Positions 34,717 to 47,405 are shown, numbered from the stretch's first letter. The stretch is DNA of 64,000 nt from Cheiracanthium punctorium (GCA_038373885.1 JAWZYV010019552.1:1-64000); one strand, 5' to 3'. Notes: a model not told the origin generated them from the letters alone. Program-made: numbers and translations.

Positions 34717-34965
34717 GCAATATTATTGCGAAATTAAAAGTTAACTTTTTCTTCCTTGTTGGCACGGCACTGTATAATTAAGGTGACCGTACGTCCCGTT
34801 GTCGCCAAGCACTGCTTTGGAACACCGTAATGTCTCGTTCCTAGAAAAGTTCCCCTGCAATGTTCCCGTTTTTAGAAAGAGAGCAAACCACGGTAACGAT
34901 TTCAATAAAGGGCGCTAGAAATCTAAAATCAAATTATCCAACGGCCGTGTCTGTATAAAAAAAAA

Positions 34966-35459
34966 TCTGGAGTGACTCCACTCGACTTTCCGAACACTTA
35001 CGATTAAGATCATGACCAAGCATTTAAATAAATTTTAATCGATGAATCATTCAAACATATATAACAAATGGAAGCTCGATCGAATGGACCGTTTAAACGC
35101 TAGCGCACTTTCAAGAATGTCTCCCCATAGGCCATAATGTAAAAGAAATCTTTATTTTATCCCTGTAGAAAAACTGTAAGTCCTATACACATCAAAATCA
35201 ATACAGGTCTTGCGACGGTGGTTTATAACATGTATACCCAATTTGAGCTCAATCGCATGCCCTGTTCAGGAGCTATCGTGTTCACTCACATACACACAAA
35301 CACACATACGCACACTCACACACACATACATACATACATCTCGTAAAAATAGCATAAATGAATTCAGAAGACCTCAAAACGTGTAAATACACCAAAATCT
35401 CGAAGTCGAATTTTTTCATGATAACAATACTTTCCTTACATGGTACATGTTCGGAAAGT
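34966..35459 (-). mobile_element. HINE-A copy 9
   Basis: Complete but short minus-strand copy with one unit boundary. An A run borders the 3' hairpin end. Confidence 0.85.
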
Positions 35460-36131
35460 AACTAGTACAAAACTGACCTCCTTCCCTCCCCTCTCGAGAC
35501 GCAAAGAAAACACCGGGGGATGTATTGATTTTGTGTTTGTTCTTTTAATGTTCTTTTTTGTCAACTATTTCAATTTATTTTTTATTTATTTTTTAAGTCA
35601 TTGAAAAGTCATGTTCCTCTTGTTTATTCTCCCACCCCCCCCCCCCGATCTCCACTTTATTTTCCCTTTTCACTCTGGTTTTCTAAGTTTTTTTTTGTCC
35701 CTTCCGAATGACAACTTACTTTTTGCTGTGTGTCCTTTTGTTTACATTTCTCACTTTCCCACCTTCCTGCTTTGTGTCGGAGGGTGTTTTCGAAGTCGAA
35801 GATGGGCCTACCCCTTGTACCAACCGAAACATAGCACCAACACTTGCACCATTTTTTATAGTATATGTGTGTTTTAGCAAAGTTTTTTTTTTTACTTTAT
35901 TTTGATATTAACATTAATGCAAGCTATTTTTGCGCGTTTTTTTAACAACTAAAAGATACCCAGACCTGTCCATTCAGTCTTCCTACACCATGACCTTAGA
36001 AACCGTAGATGTCCCATTTTGAGGAACAAAATAAAAGTGTCCACTCTCTAATTTAAACAGAAAAGAAAATATAAAAAACTCGGCTGTTCGAGCCTCGTCA
36101 GGGGAAGATCCCCTTAAACCCCCTTATTTTT
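35460..36131. other. unassigned sequence between HINE-A copies
   Basis: Pyrimidine-rich DNA with a C run at 35631-35646. Open frames of about 90 codons show no known motif. Confidence 0.35.
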
Positions 36132-36554
36132 ACTTTCCGAACATGTACCCTGTAAGGAAAGTATTGTCATCATGAAAAAATTCGACTTCGAGATTTGGGT
36201 ATATTGACACGTTTTGAGGGCTTCTGAATCCATTTATGCTATTTTTAGGAGATGTATGTATGTATGTGTGTGTGTGTGTGTGTGTGTGTGCATGTGAGTG
36301 AACACGATACCTCCTGAACGGAGCATTCGATGGAGCTCCAATGGGATATATATCTCATAAACCACCGTCGCAAGACCGGTATTGATTTGGGTGTGTATAG
36401 GACTTATCGTTTTTCTACAGGGCTACGACAAAGATTTCTTTTACATTCTGGCCTATGGGGGGGAAATTCTTGAAAGTGCGCTAGCGTTTAAGCGGTACCC
36501 TCGATTGAGCTGAAATTGGGTATATATGTTATAAATCACCATCTTAAGACCGGT
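36132..36554 (+). mobile_element. HINE-A copy 10, 3' truncated
   Basis: Standard left end and TG tract. It stops after one unit at AAGACCGGT, where unrelated repeat DNA (36555-36800, also present at 50522-50645) begins. Confidence 0.8.
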
Positions 36555-36800
36555 CACCCTCTGTTCAAATTTTTAGGATTGTAACCTATTTGTAGAAAAA
36601 TACATGGGATGCCTGTTCTACGGCTTACGAAATAGTGTCACAATAGATGAAAGCTGTTGTGAAGTAATAGTATTTAAATTCACGTAAAATTATGTCGCAT
36701 TTTTGGGACACATTTTTCAATAAAGGGTGTTGAGAGATAAAATGTCATCGTCATCAATACACTATTGCCAAACAAGTAGTTGATGTCCCGTTTTGAAGGA
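36555..36800 (+). repeat. dispersed repeat, copy also at 50522-50645
   Basis: The two share GAAAGCTGTTGTGAA-like, AAAATTATGTCGCAT, TTTTTGGGACA and GGTGTTGAGAGATAAAATG. Family unknown. Confidence 0.6.
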
Positions 36801-36810
36801 AAAAAAAAAA

Positions 36811-37650
36811 TCTGGAGTGACTCCACTCGACTTTCCGAACACTTACGATTAAGATCATGACCAAGCATTTCAATAAATTTTAATCGATGAATCATTCAAA
36901 CATATATACCCAATTGAAGCTCGATCGAATGTACCGTTTAAACGGTAGCGCACTTTCAAGGATGTCTCCCCATAGGCCATAATGTAAAAGAAATCTTGGT
37001 CGTAGCCCTGTAGAAAAACTGTAAGTCCTATAAACTTCAAAATCAATACCGGTCTTAAAATGGTGGTTTATAACATGTATATCCAATTTGAGCTCCATCG
37101 AGGGTACCGTTTAAACGCTAGCGCTCTTTCCAAAATTTTCCTCCATAGGCCATAATGTAAAAGAAATCTTGGTCGTAGCCCTGTAGAAAAACTGTAAGTC
37201 CTATACACATCCAAATCAATACCGGTCTTGCGATGGTGCTTTATAACATGTATACCCAATTTGAGCTCAATCGAATGTGCCGTTTAAACGCTACCGCACT
37301 TTCAAGAATTTCCTCCCATAGGCCATAATGTAAAAAAAATCTTTGTCATAGCCCTGTAGAAAAACTATAAGTTCTATACACACCCAAATCCATACCGGTC
37401 TTGCGACGGTGGTTTATAACCTATATACCCAATGTGAGCTCAATCGATTGCCCAGTTCAGGAGCTATCGTGTTCACACACAAACACACATACGCACACTC
37501 ACACACACATACACACATACATACATACATCTCGTAAAAATAGCATAAATGAATTCAGAAGACCTCAAAACGTGTCCATACACCCAAATCTCGAAGTCCA
37601 ATTTTTTCATGATGACAATACTTTCCTTACAGGGTACATGTTCGGAAAGT
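36811..37650 (-). mobile_element. HINE-A copy 11
   Basis: Complete minus-strand copy with three unit boundaries (about 36944, 37117, 37292). An A run lies at the hairpin end. Confidence 0.85.
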
Positions 37651-38039
37651 AATAAATGGTCACGTTATGTATTATAGAACACGCCGGCTGCCTGACACCC
37701 AGTCCAATCGATATGCAGCCTTGCAACATCGACTCAAGTGTGAAATAAGAACACACATAAAAATATATATTCCCCCCTTAATCCCTGGTTACTTCCTTCC
37801 GAGTCATCTGTTAATGCTATCGGAATAAACATCGTCGATAAATATTCCTTCTGCGCCATTTTCTTTTTTTTTTATCCCCCCTCTGGGACAGGAGTGGTCC
37901 TGAAGGATCTCTAATTAATTTCTGGCGAGATGGGACGACGCGAACAACGAAAACAGAGAATAAATAAAAGTGGCGATGTCTTTTCCCTCGTCATCAGCAT
38001 GAGAGCATATGAGGTGTCTCTGATGGCAGTTGTTTTTTT
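37651..38039. other. unassigned sequence
   Basis: Nothing recognised. Confidence 0.35.
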
Positions 38040-38722
38040 TTAACCCTTTGAGGCGCAACCCTTTCCCAATGCTGAAAAAAGGGCAGCCGTTGCCATCGCT
38101 CGACGGAACGACCCGCAAGAGGGCGGACGATCGAAACGTTCATCGCGTGCCACAGATCGAAAGACCCGCACAGCCAGACCGGGCACACAGCTAGCTGTCG
38201 TCAAAAAGGGTCTCCAGCTCTGTGGCACGCGATGAACGTTTCGATCGTCCGCCCTGTTGCTGGCAGTTAAGTCGAGCGATGGCAACGGCCGCCCTTTTTT
38301 CTGCATGGGGCCATCTATCCAGCTGTTCTCGCATTCTTCCCTTTTTCAGCAGATGTCGGTGCTGTTAAAAAGAATCGTGACCCTTTTTTGACGGGAATAG
38401 GGATGGACGCGAGACGAAAAATTGCCGTCTCGCGTCTCGCAAAACAGCCGAAAAGCTTGTCTCGTCTCGCAAAAATCCCTATTTCATAATGTTAAAAATG
38501 TGTGTCTCGTCTCGCAAAAAAGCTGTAAATCTCTGTCTCGTCTCGCAAAAAGTCGTCTCGCGTTCATCCCTAGACGGGAAATGGCGTGCTAAGGATTCTC
38601 GTGGAGCTCTGTCACCCGCCACTATTTTTATAGAAATCCAATCTATTCTTCGTGACGGGCAACAGTCAAAACGTCAGAGTTGGGTGTTCCCAGACCGGGA
38701 ACACTGCGCGTTAAAGGGTTAA
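38040..38722 (+). mobile_element. PB-M copy E, holding a hAT-like MITE
   Basis: TTAA at 38040-38043 and 38719-38722 with the family's ends. The foldback spans about 38070-38305. The copy is interrupted at TTGACGGGAA by the 175-bp MITE 38398-38572. Confidence 0.88.
38398..38572 (-). mobile_element. hAT-like MITE of GAGACGAGAC repeats, copy 2
   Basis: TAGGGATGGACGCGAGACGA at the left, inverse at the right, and a perfect 8-bp duplication GACGGGAA (38390-38397, 38573-38580). It is inverted relative to copy 1 at 490-670. The uninterrupted PB-M sequence (GACGGGAAAGGACGTGCT) in other copies shows the empty site. Confidence 0.9.
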
Positions 38723-39019
38723 CACTTTCCCGGACAGCGCTTGAAGTTGGTTGTTGTTGGAACATGCATTCGGATTTGTGTGCTCGGACACGAGGAACCG
38801 CTTATAAATCCACTTCAGAGAAAGGACAAACGCAAGGGGGTGGGCATATACCTTGGAGAAGGACTTTTCTGGGTATGCAGGGCGTATTCACGTTACATCT
38901 GGAGAAAACCGCACAAAACTACAGACCGCTAGACCGACGGCCCCGCAAGAGGACAGGACCTTGTTCCTCCACTTGAACAACGCTTGAAAGCTGAACAGTG
39001 CTTGTCAAGGTTTCGGTGT

Positions 39020-39157
39020 AAAGTAAATAAAAAGCTTTGTAAAAAACATACACAAGATGTAACAGGTAAGTAGATACGTACGTTTCGACTAAAAATTTTA
39101 GTCGAAACGACTATTACTGCTCTTATGTGTTTTTTACAAAGTCTTTTATTTACTTTA
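39020..39157. repeat. foldback element
   Basis: AAAGTAAATAAAAAGCTTTG on the left pairs with CAAAGTCTTTTATTTACTTT on the right. The centre is the palindrome CGACTAAAAATTTTAGTCG. Related to the foldback at 58514-58822 (shared ACTTTGT/TTTCGAC boxes). Confidence 0.65.
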
Positions 39158-39399
39158 CCGTTTAACACCAGTATTTTGAGTGTTTTTTCCGAAGGTTTCG
39201 GTTTGAGTCTTGTCTGCCTCTTTCGCAGAGACTGATTATGACCAACAGGGACCCCGGGCATTGGTGAATTTGGGGGACCCCCATCTATGAAATGTGTTTT
39301 ATTTTTCATAAAATGTTGATATTGTTGCGGAATTACTCTGCTACTCCTGGGGTTCGTCGTTCTAATGTCCAGTTGGTGTAGAAAGTTCAAGTAAAAAGT

Positions 39400-39785
39400 C
39401 ACTTGTCAGGATGGAACACAAACTTTATTGCTTCTAGAACTTCGTAGAACAATCAGCTGTACACAATTCACAAGCACAATCTAGCAGTAACGTGCTTTTA
39501 ACAATCCGCTGAGATCAGAAGCTCTCACAAATGCTGTATTTCTCACACAAAATAAGTCACTTTCACAGGCAAAAATTCAGTGGAAATATTCAAGGGATAT
39601 CGTACACAATCCCTTAAGACACAGCAATGAAGAATCTACACATAGCACTTTAAAAACAGCTTCACAAAGCATAGCACTATCCATTCACAAAGCAAGCGTA
39701 CTCTCACTGAGCTCTTCACACATTGAGCGTTCAACTCGCACTAAACTATCAGGGCAGCGCGCCGGTTTATACAGAGGAGGCAGAA
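39400..39785 (-). promoter_or_regulatory. possible solo LTR or promoter-to-polyA unit
   Basis: On the minus strand TATAAA (39771-39766) is followed about 340 bp later by AATAAA (39429-39424) and a TG-rich tail. This is the layout of an LTR or of a short pol II unit. No TG...CA borders, target duplication or primer-binding site could be confirmed. A 157-codon minus-strand frame (38929-39402) begins just downstream; it shows no gag-like motif. Confidence 0.3.
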
Positions 39786-39984
39786 TCTGCGGCTAGCTTC
39801 TAGAAAAGTATATTTCTTGAAAATTCTACATAAAGCGAGAATATTGATTACGTCATAGAAGAGAAATGTTAGGTTATTATGCGTTTTTAATGCAGGAAAA
39901 ACAACTTCCAGGCCCCATTGGGTAAATCGCGCCCAATGATCAAAAAGTCGCCAAGCCTGGCGACTTTTGACGAAATATCGCCCA

Positions 39985-40235
39985 ATTGGGCACCAAAAAT
40001 AAGTCCCCAAAAATGAAGAGATCGAAGCCCTAGGACTAATATTTCTCGAGATTTCTAGAACCTCCATTGAAAAACAATGGAAAACCGAAACCTCCATATC
40101 TCCGGTTCTAATTGGCCGATTTTGATGCAACAAAAAGCAAAATTTATCTATTGGAAGCGTAGAATACGAATTTTAAACCATTTTAAGCCCCAGAGCAGCG
40201 AGTTGCCCCGAAAGTTCGTAACATTATGAAAAAGA
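39985..40235 (+). repeat. repeat R7 copy 1 (mariner-free)
   Basis: Shares CCAAAAATAAGTCCCCAAAA, ATTTCTAGAA, ATCTCCGGTTCTA, GCAACAAAAAGCAAAATTTA and TAGAATACGAATTTT with 51583-51781 plus 52281-52330, where a mariner interrupts it. A third weak match is at 44375-44400. Confidence 0.7.
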
Positions 40236-40375
40236 CTATTTCAGAACAGCATTTGATATTGGGGCCCTTTCGATCCAGGAGCCCTGGCACAGTCCCGATT
40301 TTCCCATGCGATAATAAGGCTCTGCTCTCTGTCTAGAAGAGGTTGGTTTTTGCGACATTTACTTAGGTTATTACT

Positions 40376-42421
40376 AGGGTTGCCAACCGTCCCACAAGAG
40401 CCGGGACGTCCCGTTTCTGAGGACACGTTCCGGGAAAGGTGTGCGCGGGACTCCCAGTGTCCCGTTTCTTGAATAGAGTATGTAGTTTGATACTTTCATA
40501 AATTAGAAGAAATTTTGAGCATACAGTTTTCTTTTATCTATATAAATAAAATTATACTTTTGTCTATACATTTCTTGGAATTCAAAACTTTTGCGATTTC
40601 TATCCGTTTCAAGCACCCGGGAATCCGATGCGACCCTCAAAAAAAGTTTGTCTGTCTGTCATTCTGTCATTCTGTCCGCTTTTTTTGTTTAAGCATCACG
40701 TAAAAACGACTGAAGCGAATGATATGAAATTGGGTGTCATGATAGGTGGTCACTCAACTTAAAACATAGGCGTCCAATTTTTAAAAAATCTTGATTGGAT
40801 TTTGAGATTTTGCGAAAATCCTTTCAAACTGCATAAATTTGTGTTCAAGCATCACGTAAAAACGACTGTAGCGAATGATATGAAATTGGGTGTCATGATA
40901 GGTGGTCACTCAACTTAAAACATAGGCGTCGAATTAAAAAAAAAACTTGATTAGATTTTGAAATTTTGCGAAAATCATACCAAACTGCGTAAATTTGTGT
41001 TCGCACATCACGTAATAACTGCAAAGGTGAAAAAATGATGTTTGGTTAAATGATAGGTGGTCACTCACCTTAAACTATAAGCATCTAATTAAAAAAATCC
41101 ATCAGATTTCAAGATTTTGTGAAAATCATTTAAAACTGAGTGAATTTTTGTTCCCGTATTACGTAATAACGACTAAAGCGAATGATATGAAATTGGGTCA
41201 CACGATAGATGGTTGCTCAACATAAACTATAGGTGCCCAATTTTTTAAACATTTTTATTAGATTTTGAGATTTTCTGAAAATTCTCTCAAAATACGTTTA
41301 TATTTCTTCAAACATCAAGTAATAACGACTCATACGAATGATACGAAATTGAATGATAGGATAGGTAGTTGCTAATCTTAATTTATAGGCGTTGAATTTT
41401 AAAAATATTTTGCTTACATTTTGAGATTTTTCGAAAATCGTTTTAAAATGCTGAAAATTTGTTCCAGCATCACGAAATAAAGACTGCAGGGAATGAAACG
41501 AATTTGGGTGACAGGATAGGTTGTCACTCAACTTAAATTCTAGGCTTCCAATTTTTCATAAATGTTGATTAAATTTTGAGATTTTGCGAAAATTATTTCA
41601 ATATGCGTCAATATTCGTTCGCGCATCCCATAATGACGACTCAAGCGAATGAAATGATATTACTTAGTGACTCTCTAACCTGTAATATTTTAACAATACA
41701 TGAAAATTATAACTTCGCTTTCTTTACTTTGGCAACATACTCCATCCATTCTGAGTACTCCTACAATGCTGACGAAAGTTCTTGCTTTTTGGAAATTTTC
41801 ATTCACTAACCCGTCGAGGACGGGTACTTCAGCTAGTAAATAAATATGATTTAAGCAGAAATGAATGTGTACTTTAAATTGTTTCTTTTCTAAATAGATA
41901 ATATTATGATTTCAGTCAAAGTGGTTTAATGTGGCTTATGTTTTTTCCAAATAAATAATTTTCATAATATTAGTAAAAGATGTGATTTAAGACTTGAAGT
42001 TTCTTTTACAAAGGTGTATTATGGATACCTACTCATAGGTTGTTTTAACTATTTCTTGAATGCGAAAATAAAAAGGTTTTGCTTTTGCTTATGAAAGGAG
42101 TTAAAAAGTTCATTTAAATTTATTGCAAATGATAGTACTATTTGTTCTGATTTAGAGAGAGAGACGACTCCATAATAAGAAATGTTCATTTTTTAATAGT
42201 TTAAATTGTTTTAACTTTTGTTAACTCTATATCACGTATAGTTATGCCAAAGTAAAACATAGTATTCAATAAAACTATTTAAAATGTAAAATTTACATCT
42301 GGTTTTAATTGTTTTTTTTCGGCATCTTCTAATTAGTAAGCTGAATCCCGCTTCTTTTAGTCGCGTCCCAAATTTTAATCCAGAAAGTCACGTGAATCCG
42401 GGAATAACAGTTGGCAACCCT
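40376..42421. mobile_element. hAT element split by Hel-B copy 3
   Basis: Ends TAGGGTTGCCAAC and inverse GTTGGCAACCCTA. Flanks GTTATTAC and GTTACAAC match at 6 of 8 positions. The sequence just inside (GGGACGTCCCG) repeats as GTGTCCCGTTTC. Without Hel-B it is about 746 bp, with no transposase. Confidence 0.75.
40537..41836 (+). mobile_element. Hel-B copy 3
   Basis: Starts TCTATATAAATAAAATTATA after A (40536). Ends with the perfect hairpin ACCCGTC-GAG-GACGGGT (41809-41825), 11 nt and then CTAG before T (41837). Internal units carry ATCACGTAAAAACGACTGAAGCG. No coding capacity. It lies inside the hAT 40376-42421. Confidence 0.9.
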
Positions 42422-42639
42422 AGTTACAACGTCTTAAAGGCGAGCCGATTCGTTAGAATACTGTGTGGTCGTAAGCAAATGTCATTTATTCTTACAAAAT
42501 TTAGTAAAACTTTTAGTTTTGCGTTCAATTAATATAACTACTGAAGTACTGTTCCCCTAGCTTAAGAGGGCCCCTGGGCGCAAACGCGCATGCGTTAGCT
42601 GGTTAGCACAAACTGTCACACAAACTGTATGGATTTTTT

Positions 42640-42790
42640 TCTCAAGACTGTAGATGAATTCTTATATATTAAGGCCTCTGGACGTACATTCTTGAAAATG
42701 CGTTAGCGACTATATGGGTCATTCGACTGAGTTGAATCCAATTCATTTAAACTTTTGGTAAAGATCAAGTGCTCAGAAAGTAGAGTGTGC
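42640..42790 (+). repeat. relic HINE-A core
   Basis: Diverged matches to the 173-bp unit and 3' region (GCGTTAGCG, TCATTCGACTGAGTTGAAT, AAGTGCTCAGAAAGTAGAGTG) without intact ends. An old copy. Confidence 0.5.
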
Positions 42791-42837
42791 AAATTTGCTA
42801 TTGTTCAATTAATTTTGATGGTTAATTTAAGTTAGTT

Positions 42838-42990
42838 AAATTTATTCAATTTTAATTTATTCAATTTATAGTATTATTATTATTTATTTATAATGTTATT
42901 TATTTATTTATTTTTAATTTAATTTATAATATTATAAAAAAATTTAATTTAAATAAATTAAATTAAATTAACAAATTAAATTTAAAAACA
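42838..42990. repeat. AT low-complexity tract
   Basis: Iterations of TTATTTA and AATTAAATTTA, no other content. The rest of 42422-43306 shows no recognisable gene. Confidence 0.8.
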
Positions 42991-43306
42991 TAAATAGACA
43001 AAAAAAAACAATATTTTTCAGCATTTTTTTTGTCTTGGCTATTCAATACTTATGCCTCTTTGAGCGGCCCCCGCAGAACGGAGGGTGGTCACTTCCGATA
43101 AGTTTGACTGTCCGTGCTAAAATGTCTATCCCATTCCGAAGTCTCTAAAGAAAGCTCGGGCCCGAGGGCAGTGTCCCCTCTTGTCTCCCCCCGTCTCTCT
43201 AGAGAGGTTTGTTTCACTGCATTATGCGCCCTAGTGTTTTCTTCAGAGTCACTGGGTGATAGCGTTGCCGGAGAAAAAAAATTCCCTTCTACGTCACTTC
43301 CTTTTT

Positions 43307-43429
43307 ACTTTCCGAATATGTACCATGTAAGGAAAGTATTGTAATCATGAAAAAATTCGACTTCGAGATTTTGGTGTACTTTTATACGTTTTGAGGGCTT
43401 CTGAATCCATTTATGCTATTTTAACGAGA

Positions 43430-43473
<44 letters not shown>

Positions 43474-43976
43474 TGAACACGATAGCTCCTGAACGGAGCA
43501 TTCGATTGAGCTCAAATTGGATATATATGTCATAAACCACCGTCGCATGACCGGTATTGATTTGGATGTGTATAGGACTTATAGTTTTTCTACAGGGCTA
43601 CGACAAAAAATTCTTTTATATTATGGCATAATGGGGAGAAATTAGTGAAAGTGCGCTAGCGTTTAAACGGTAGCTTCGACTGATCTGAAATTGGGTATAT
43701 ATGTTATAAATCACCATCTTAAGACCGGTATTGATTTTGATGTGTATAAGACTTATAGTTTTTTTCTAAAGGGCTACGTTAAAAATTTCTTTTATATTAT
43801 GGTATAATGGCATATGGGGAGAAATTCTTGAAAGTGCGCAAGCGTTTAAACGGTGCATTCGATTGAGTTTCCATTTGGTATATATGTTTGAATGATTCAT
43901 CAATTAAAATTTATTTAAATGCTTGGTCATGATCTTAATCGTAAGTGTTCGGAAAGTCGAGTGGAGTCACTCCAGA
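43307..43976 (+). mobile_element. HINE-A copy 12
   Basis: Complete copy with a long uninterrupted TG tract (43434-43470), two unit boundaries and the 3' hairpin, followed by an 11-T run. Confidence 0.85.
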
Positions 43977-44643
43977 TTTTTTTTTTTCCTGGAAACAGAA
44001 GCTGCTCCAGGAGAGATTGCGGTTATTCCTGGAGCGAATTCTTCCGTGAGACGGAATGTCAGCACAAGAAGAAAAAAGAAAAAAAAAAAAAGAAGCGATA
44101 GCAGAATGTGTTATATATATTTTCTCCTCTATTTGCGTTCTTCCCATTGCGTGAGCAATGATTATTTGGAACAAATGATAAAATGTGCATTGTGATTTTT
44201 TTTTCCTGGGCATTTGATTAGTTTTTGTTTTCCTGCCATTTTCGTCTACACGTTTTCTTTGGATTTTTTCAAAATGGTACCGAGATCGTGTAGGGGGGGG
44301 GATGGAATAAAATGTTGTAAGTCACCGAAGTTTTTAATTATGGATGATGGATCGCCAAAATGTTGGCACCCAAAAATAAGTGCTCAAAACTCAACCTAGC
44401 TTGGGCGAGAAACTGACTCTACAGTATATTAAGAAGGTGTATTCCTCCACCCAAGGCATCCCCCCTCTGATCTAGACAAGTACCCTTCGTGGAGGTTTGC
44501 CACAAAAAAAAGAGAAGTGTTTTATGGAACAAAGAAGACAAATACGGTACTCTCGTGGATTATGATAGATTTTCCAAACACCTCCAAAAAATCACATCTC
44601 GATAGTGTTTGTAATAGTGAAGTATACCTCGAATAGGCTTGGC

Positions 44644-45028
44644 GAAGACGTGACGCAGATTATGCGTATTTTCATTCGGGAGTCGTTGAAGAGGTATTTT
44701 TCCTCGTACGGCAAGGGGGGCAAGGGGGTCATCGTACGGCAAGGGGGGCGAAAAGAACAGCACAATTTTGCGGCCTACACGTTGTTAAAACTCGAACTAA
44801 AGTGAGACGTGACGCAGATTATGCGTATTTTCATTCGGGAGTCGTTGAAGAGGTATTTTTCCATTTGCGCTTGTGTCACAGTGAATAACCCAGAGAAAAC
44901 TCCATCCAAAAGGCTTAAACTTGATTTTATTGCAGATCGGTAAATTCTTACAAAGTCATCGTACGGCAAGGGGGGCGGAAAGAACAGCACAATTTTGCGG
45001 CCTGCACGTTGCTAAAACTCGAACTAAA
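44644..45028 (+). repeat. direct duplication with a deletion or insertion
   Basis: GTGACGCAGATTATGCGTAT occurs at about 44650 and 44809. CATCGTACGGCAAGGGGGGC plus AAAGAACAGCACAATTTTGC occurs at about 44730 and 44957. The second unit carries about 85 extra bases (44862-44955) between the two blocks. The first unit has a duplicated GTACGGCAAGGGGG. Function unknown. Confidence 0.75.
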
Positions 45029-45130
45029 GGGATGTCTTTTTTGGAGCGAAACAATTAGGCGTGGATTACATACTTGGCTATGCAGCGCTAACAAACAATT
45101 ACGCCAACAACAACAACAACAACAACAAAA

Positions 45131-45779
45131 TCTGGAGTGACTCCACTCGACTTTCCGAACACTTACGATTAAGATCATGACCAAGCATTTAAATAAATTT
45201 GAATCGATGAATCATTCAAACATATATACCAAACGGAAGCTCGATCGAATGTACCGTTTAAACGCTAGCGCGCTTTCAAGAATTTCTCCCCATAGGCCAT
45301 AATGTAAAAGAAATCTTTGTCGTAGCCCTGTAGAAAAACTATAAGTCCTATACACACCAAAATCAATACAGGTCTTGCGACGGTCGTTTATAACATGTAT
45401 ACCTAATTTGAGCTCAATCGAATGTACCGTTTAAACGCTAGCGCACTTTCCAGAATTTTCCTCCATAGGCCATAATGTAAAAGAAATCTTTGTCGTAGCC
45501 CTGTAGAAAAACTGTAAGTCCTATACACACCCAAATCAATACCGGTCTTGCGACGGTGGTTTATAACCTATATACCCAATTTGAGCTCCATCGCATGCCC
45601 TGTTCAGGAGCTATCGTGTTCACTCACACACACACACACACACGCATACATACATACATCTCGTAAAAATAGCATAAATGAATTCAGAAGATCTCAAAAC
45701 GTGTCAATACACCAAAATCTCGAATTCGAATTTTTTCATGATTACAATACTTTCCTTACATGGTACATGTTCGGAAAGT
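45131..45779 (-). mobile_element. HINE-A copy 13
   Basis: Complete minus-strand copy with two unit boundaries. It is inserted next to a (CAA)n tract at 45106-45128. Confidence 0.85.
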
Positions 45780-47140
45780 AAAAATAGGCGCACACATCCG
45801 AAGCGGTTAAGAATAAATTAGTGTATTAATTTTATAAATCCAAACAATTAGGCGCAGATATTTAGAAAGGTTACCAGAACGTACCGATGAACACGTTCTG
45901 GTCTTCTGAAAGTCGCCAAGAGACATCTGAGTGAGAAAATGCTGGCATTAGCAAAAATTGACAGCCTCTCCTAAAGAGTTGGCAGCAGGGTGCGAATTGA
46001 CGGGGGGGGATGCCGGGGATCGTCCCCGGCTGAAGAATGTAATATCCCTGGCTAGAGAAATATGAATGGATCCCTGCCAGGGATACTATTTATCCCCTGC
46101 TGAAGAAATGTTAAACTGGTGAGTGAAGATTTGGGATTGAAGTCGAGAACTCAAAATGAAGGTGGTATGTTATCGTTTGTTACTGTACTCTAAGGCGACT
46201 GCCTTAAAATTTCGCCTCTTTTCTAAGCTAAAACCCCTCAAGGGTGTCTTCCAATACAGGTACATTGTATGTAGCTTGTGTATCTCTGATTTCATAGAAC
46301 AAACAATCTATGACTTTAGTTTGAATATAAGTCAGTTCCCACACGTGTCGGCGACTGCATTTGTCAAGAAATATCATGTGAGTAAAGCATTTGCACCTTC
46401 CCTCCTTTTCCTTTTTAAGTGTTCCCCCCCCCCTGGAGAAAATGTTCAGTTCGCACCCTGGTTGGCAGCTGAAAAAAATTAAATACTTTTTGAACGTGTT
46501 GAATGCAAATGAGCCCATCTGCGGTCATAAACCACAAAGAACCGAATGCGTGTGTGGGGGGACTGTATATAATCACAGGACACGCGTAAATCTCACAGGA
46601 CAGGGGTTTTATACAAGTGCCGTAAAACAATGACGGCATCACAGAAGATTGTAAAACAGTTCTACAATCTGTTCGCGGAAACGAGAGAACGAAAGTAAAC
46701 AAGCTTGTCACCAAAGAATTACATTTTTTGGCACCCATCCCTAGTTAGGCGAATTGAACTTTTCAAACAGCGTCCATGGAAGAAAGCAGAAATTCACTCC
46801 GTGTTGGGCGCTTTGGCAAAATGCCAGGCATTGACTCATCGCCAGTTTGCACGTGCAATTGTTTAGTTTCGTTCTCTCGACTCGGCGAGCGCACTATAGT
46901 ACGCGATTTTAAGATAGATTTCGATTCCGAAAAAAGTATTTCTTGGAAGAAAGAAGAGAAATACGACACACTCCTGAATCATGATACACTTTCCAATTGC
47001 AATGGAATAAGGAAGACAAATAAAGACGACGCATAAATTATGATACGCTTTAAATCTGTCTCACTTTACTGCGTATTTAAAATGCGAAAATATTTCAAGT
47101 TTTTAATCTTTTCTCATTTTTTTTTTCAAAAATCCTACTA
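45780..47140. other. unassigned sequence
   Basis: 46010-46110 repeats GATCCCTGCC/GGGGATCGTCCCC-type palindromic words. A hAT-like end (complement TAGGGATGGGTGCCAAAA) is at 46728-46743 without a visible partner. Open frames up to 108 codons lack known motifs. Confidence 0.35.
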
Positions 47141-47149
47141 AGTTCCAGC

Positions 47150-47300
47150 GCTCGGGCTTTTTTGCCTATGGAATATATTTGAGAAAAGCGTGCCAAAAAT
47201 AAAAAAAGGAACATTTTCTCTTTGATATAGTTAATTAACTCAGGTCGGGCATTCCAAAATGGGTGCACTTGCGTTGCCCGAACTGAGTTCGGGCATCACA
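47150..47300 (+). repeat. repeat R8 copy 1 (copy 2 at 51131-51285)
   Basis: Starts AGCGCTCGGGCTTTTTTGCC and contains AGTTAATTAACTCAGGTCGG. It ends with the palindrome TGCCCGAACTGAGTTCGGGCA (47276-47296). Confidence 0.75.
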
Positions 47301-47405
47301 AGTGAAGAATTAAAGAAAAGGGAATATGGGGCCCTAAGTCAACAATCATCGGGAGAACTGAAAAATTTAGAAACACAGCTAATAGAGTACAGATTATACT
47401 TTTTT

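Noticed and set aside
36132..37650. HINE-A copies 10 and 11 as one large palindromic element
   Set aside because: Each has its own ends or truncation, with 246 bp of an unrelated dispersed repeat between them; the inverted arrangement is coincidental.
46156..46518. Overlapping open frames of 96-108 codons on both strands
   Set aside because: No family resemblance, and they overlap on opposite strands in sequence without other coding signs.
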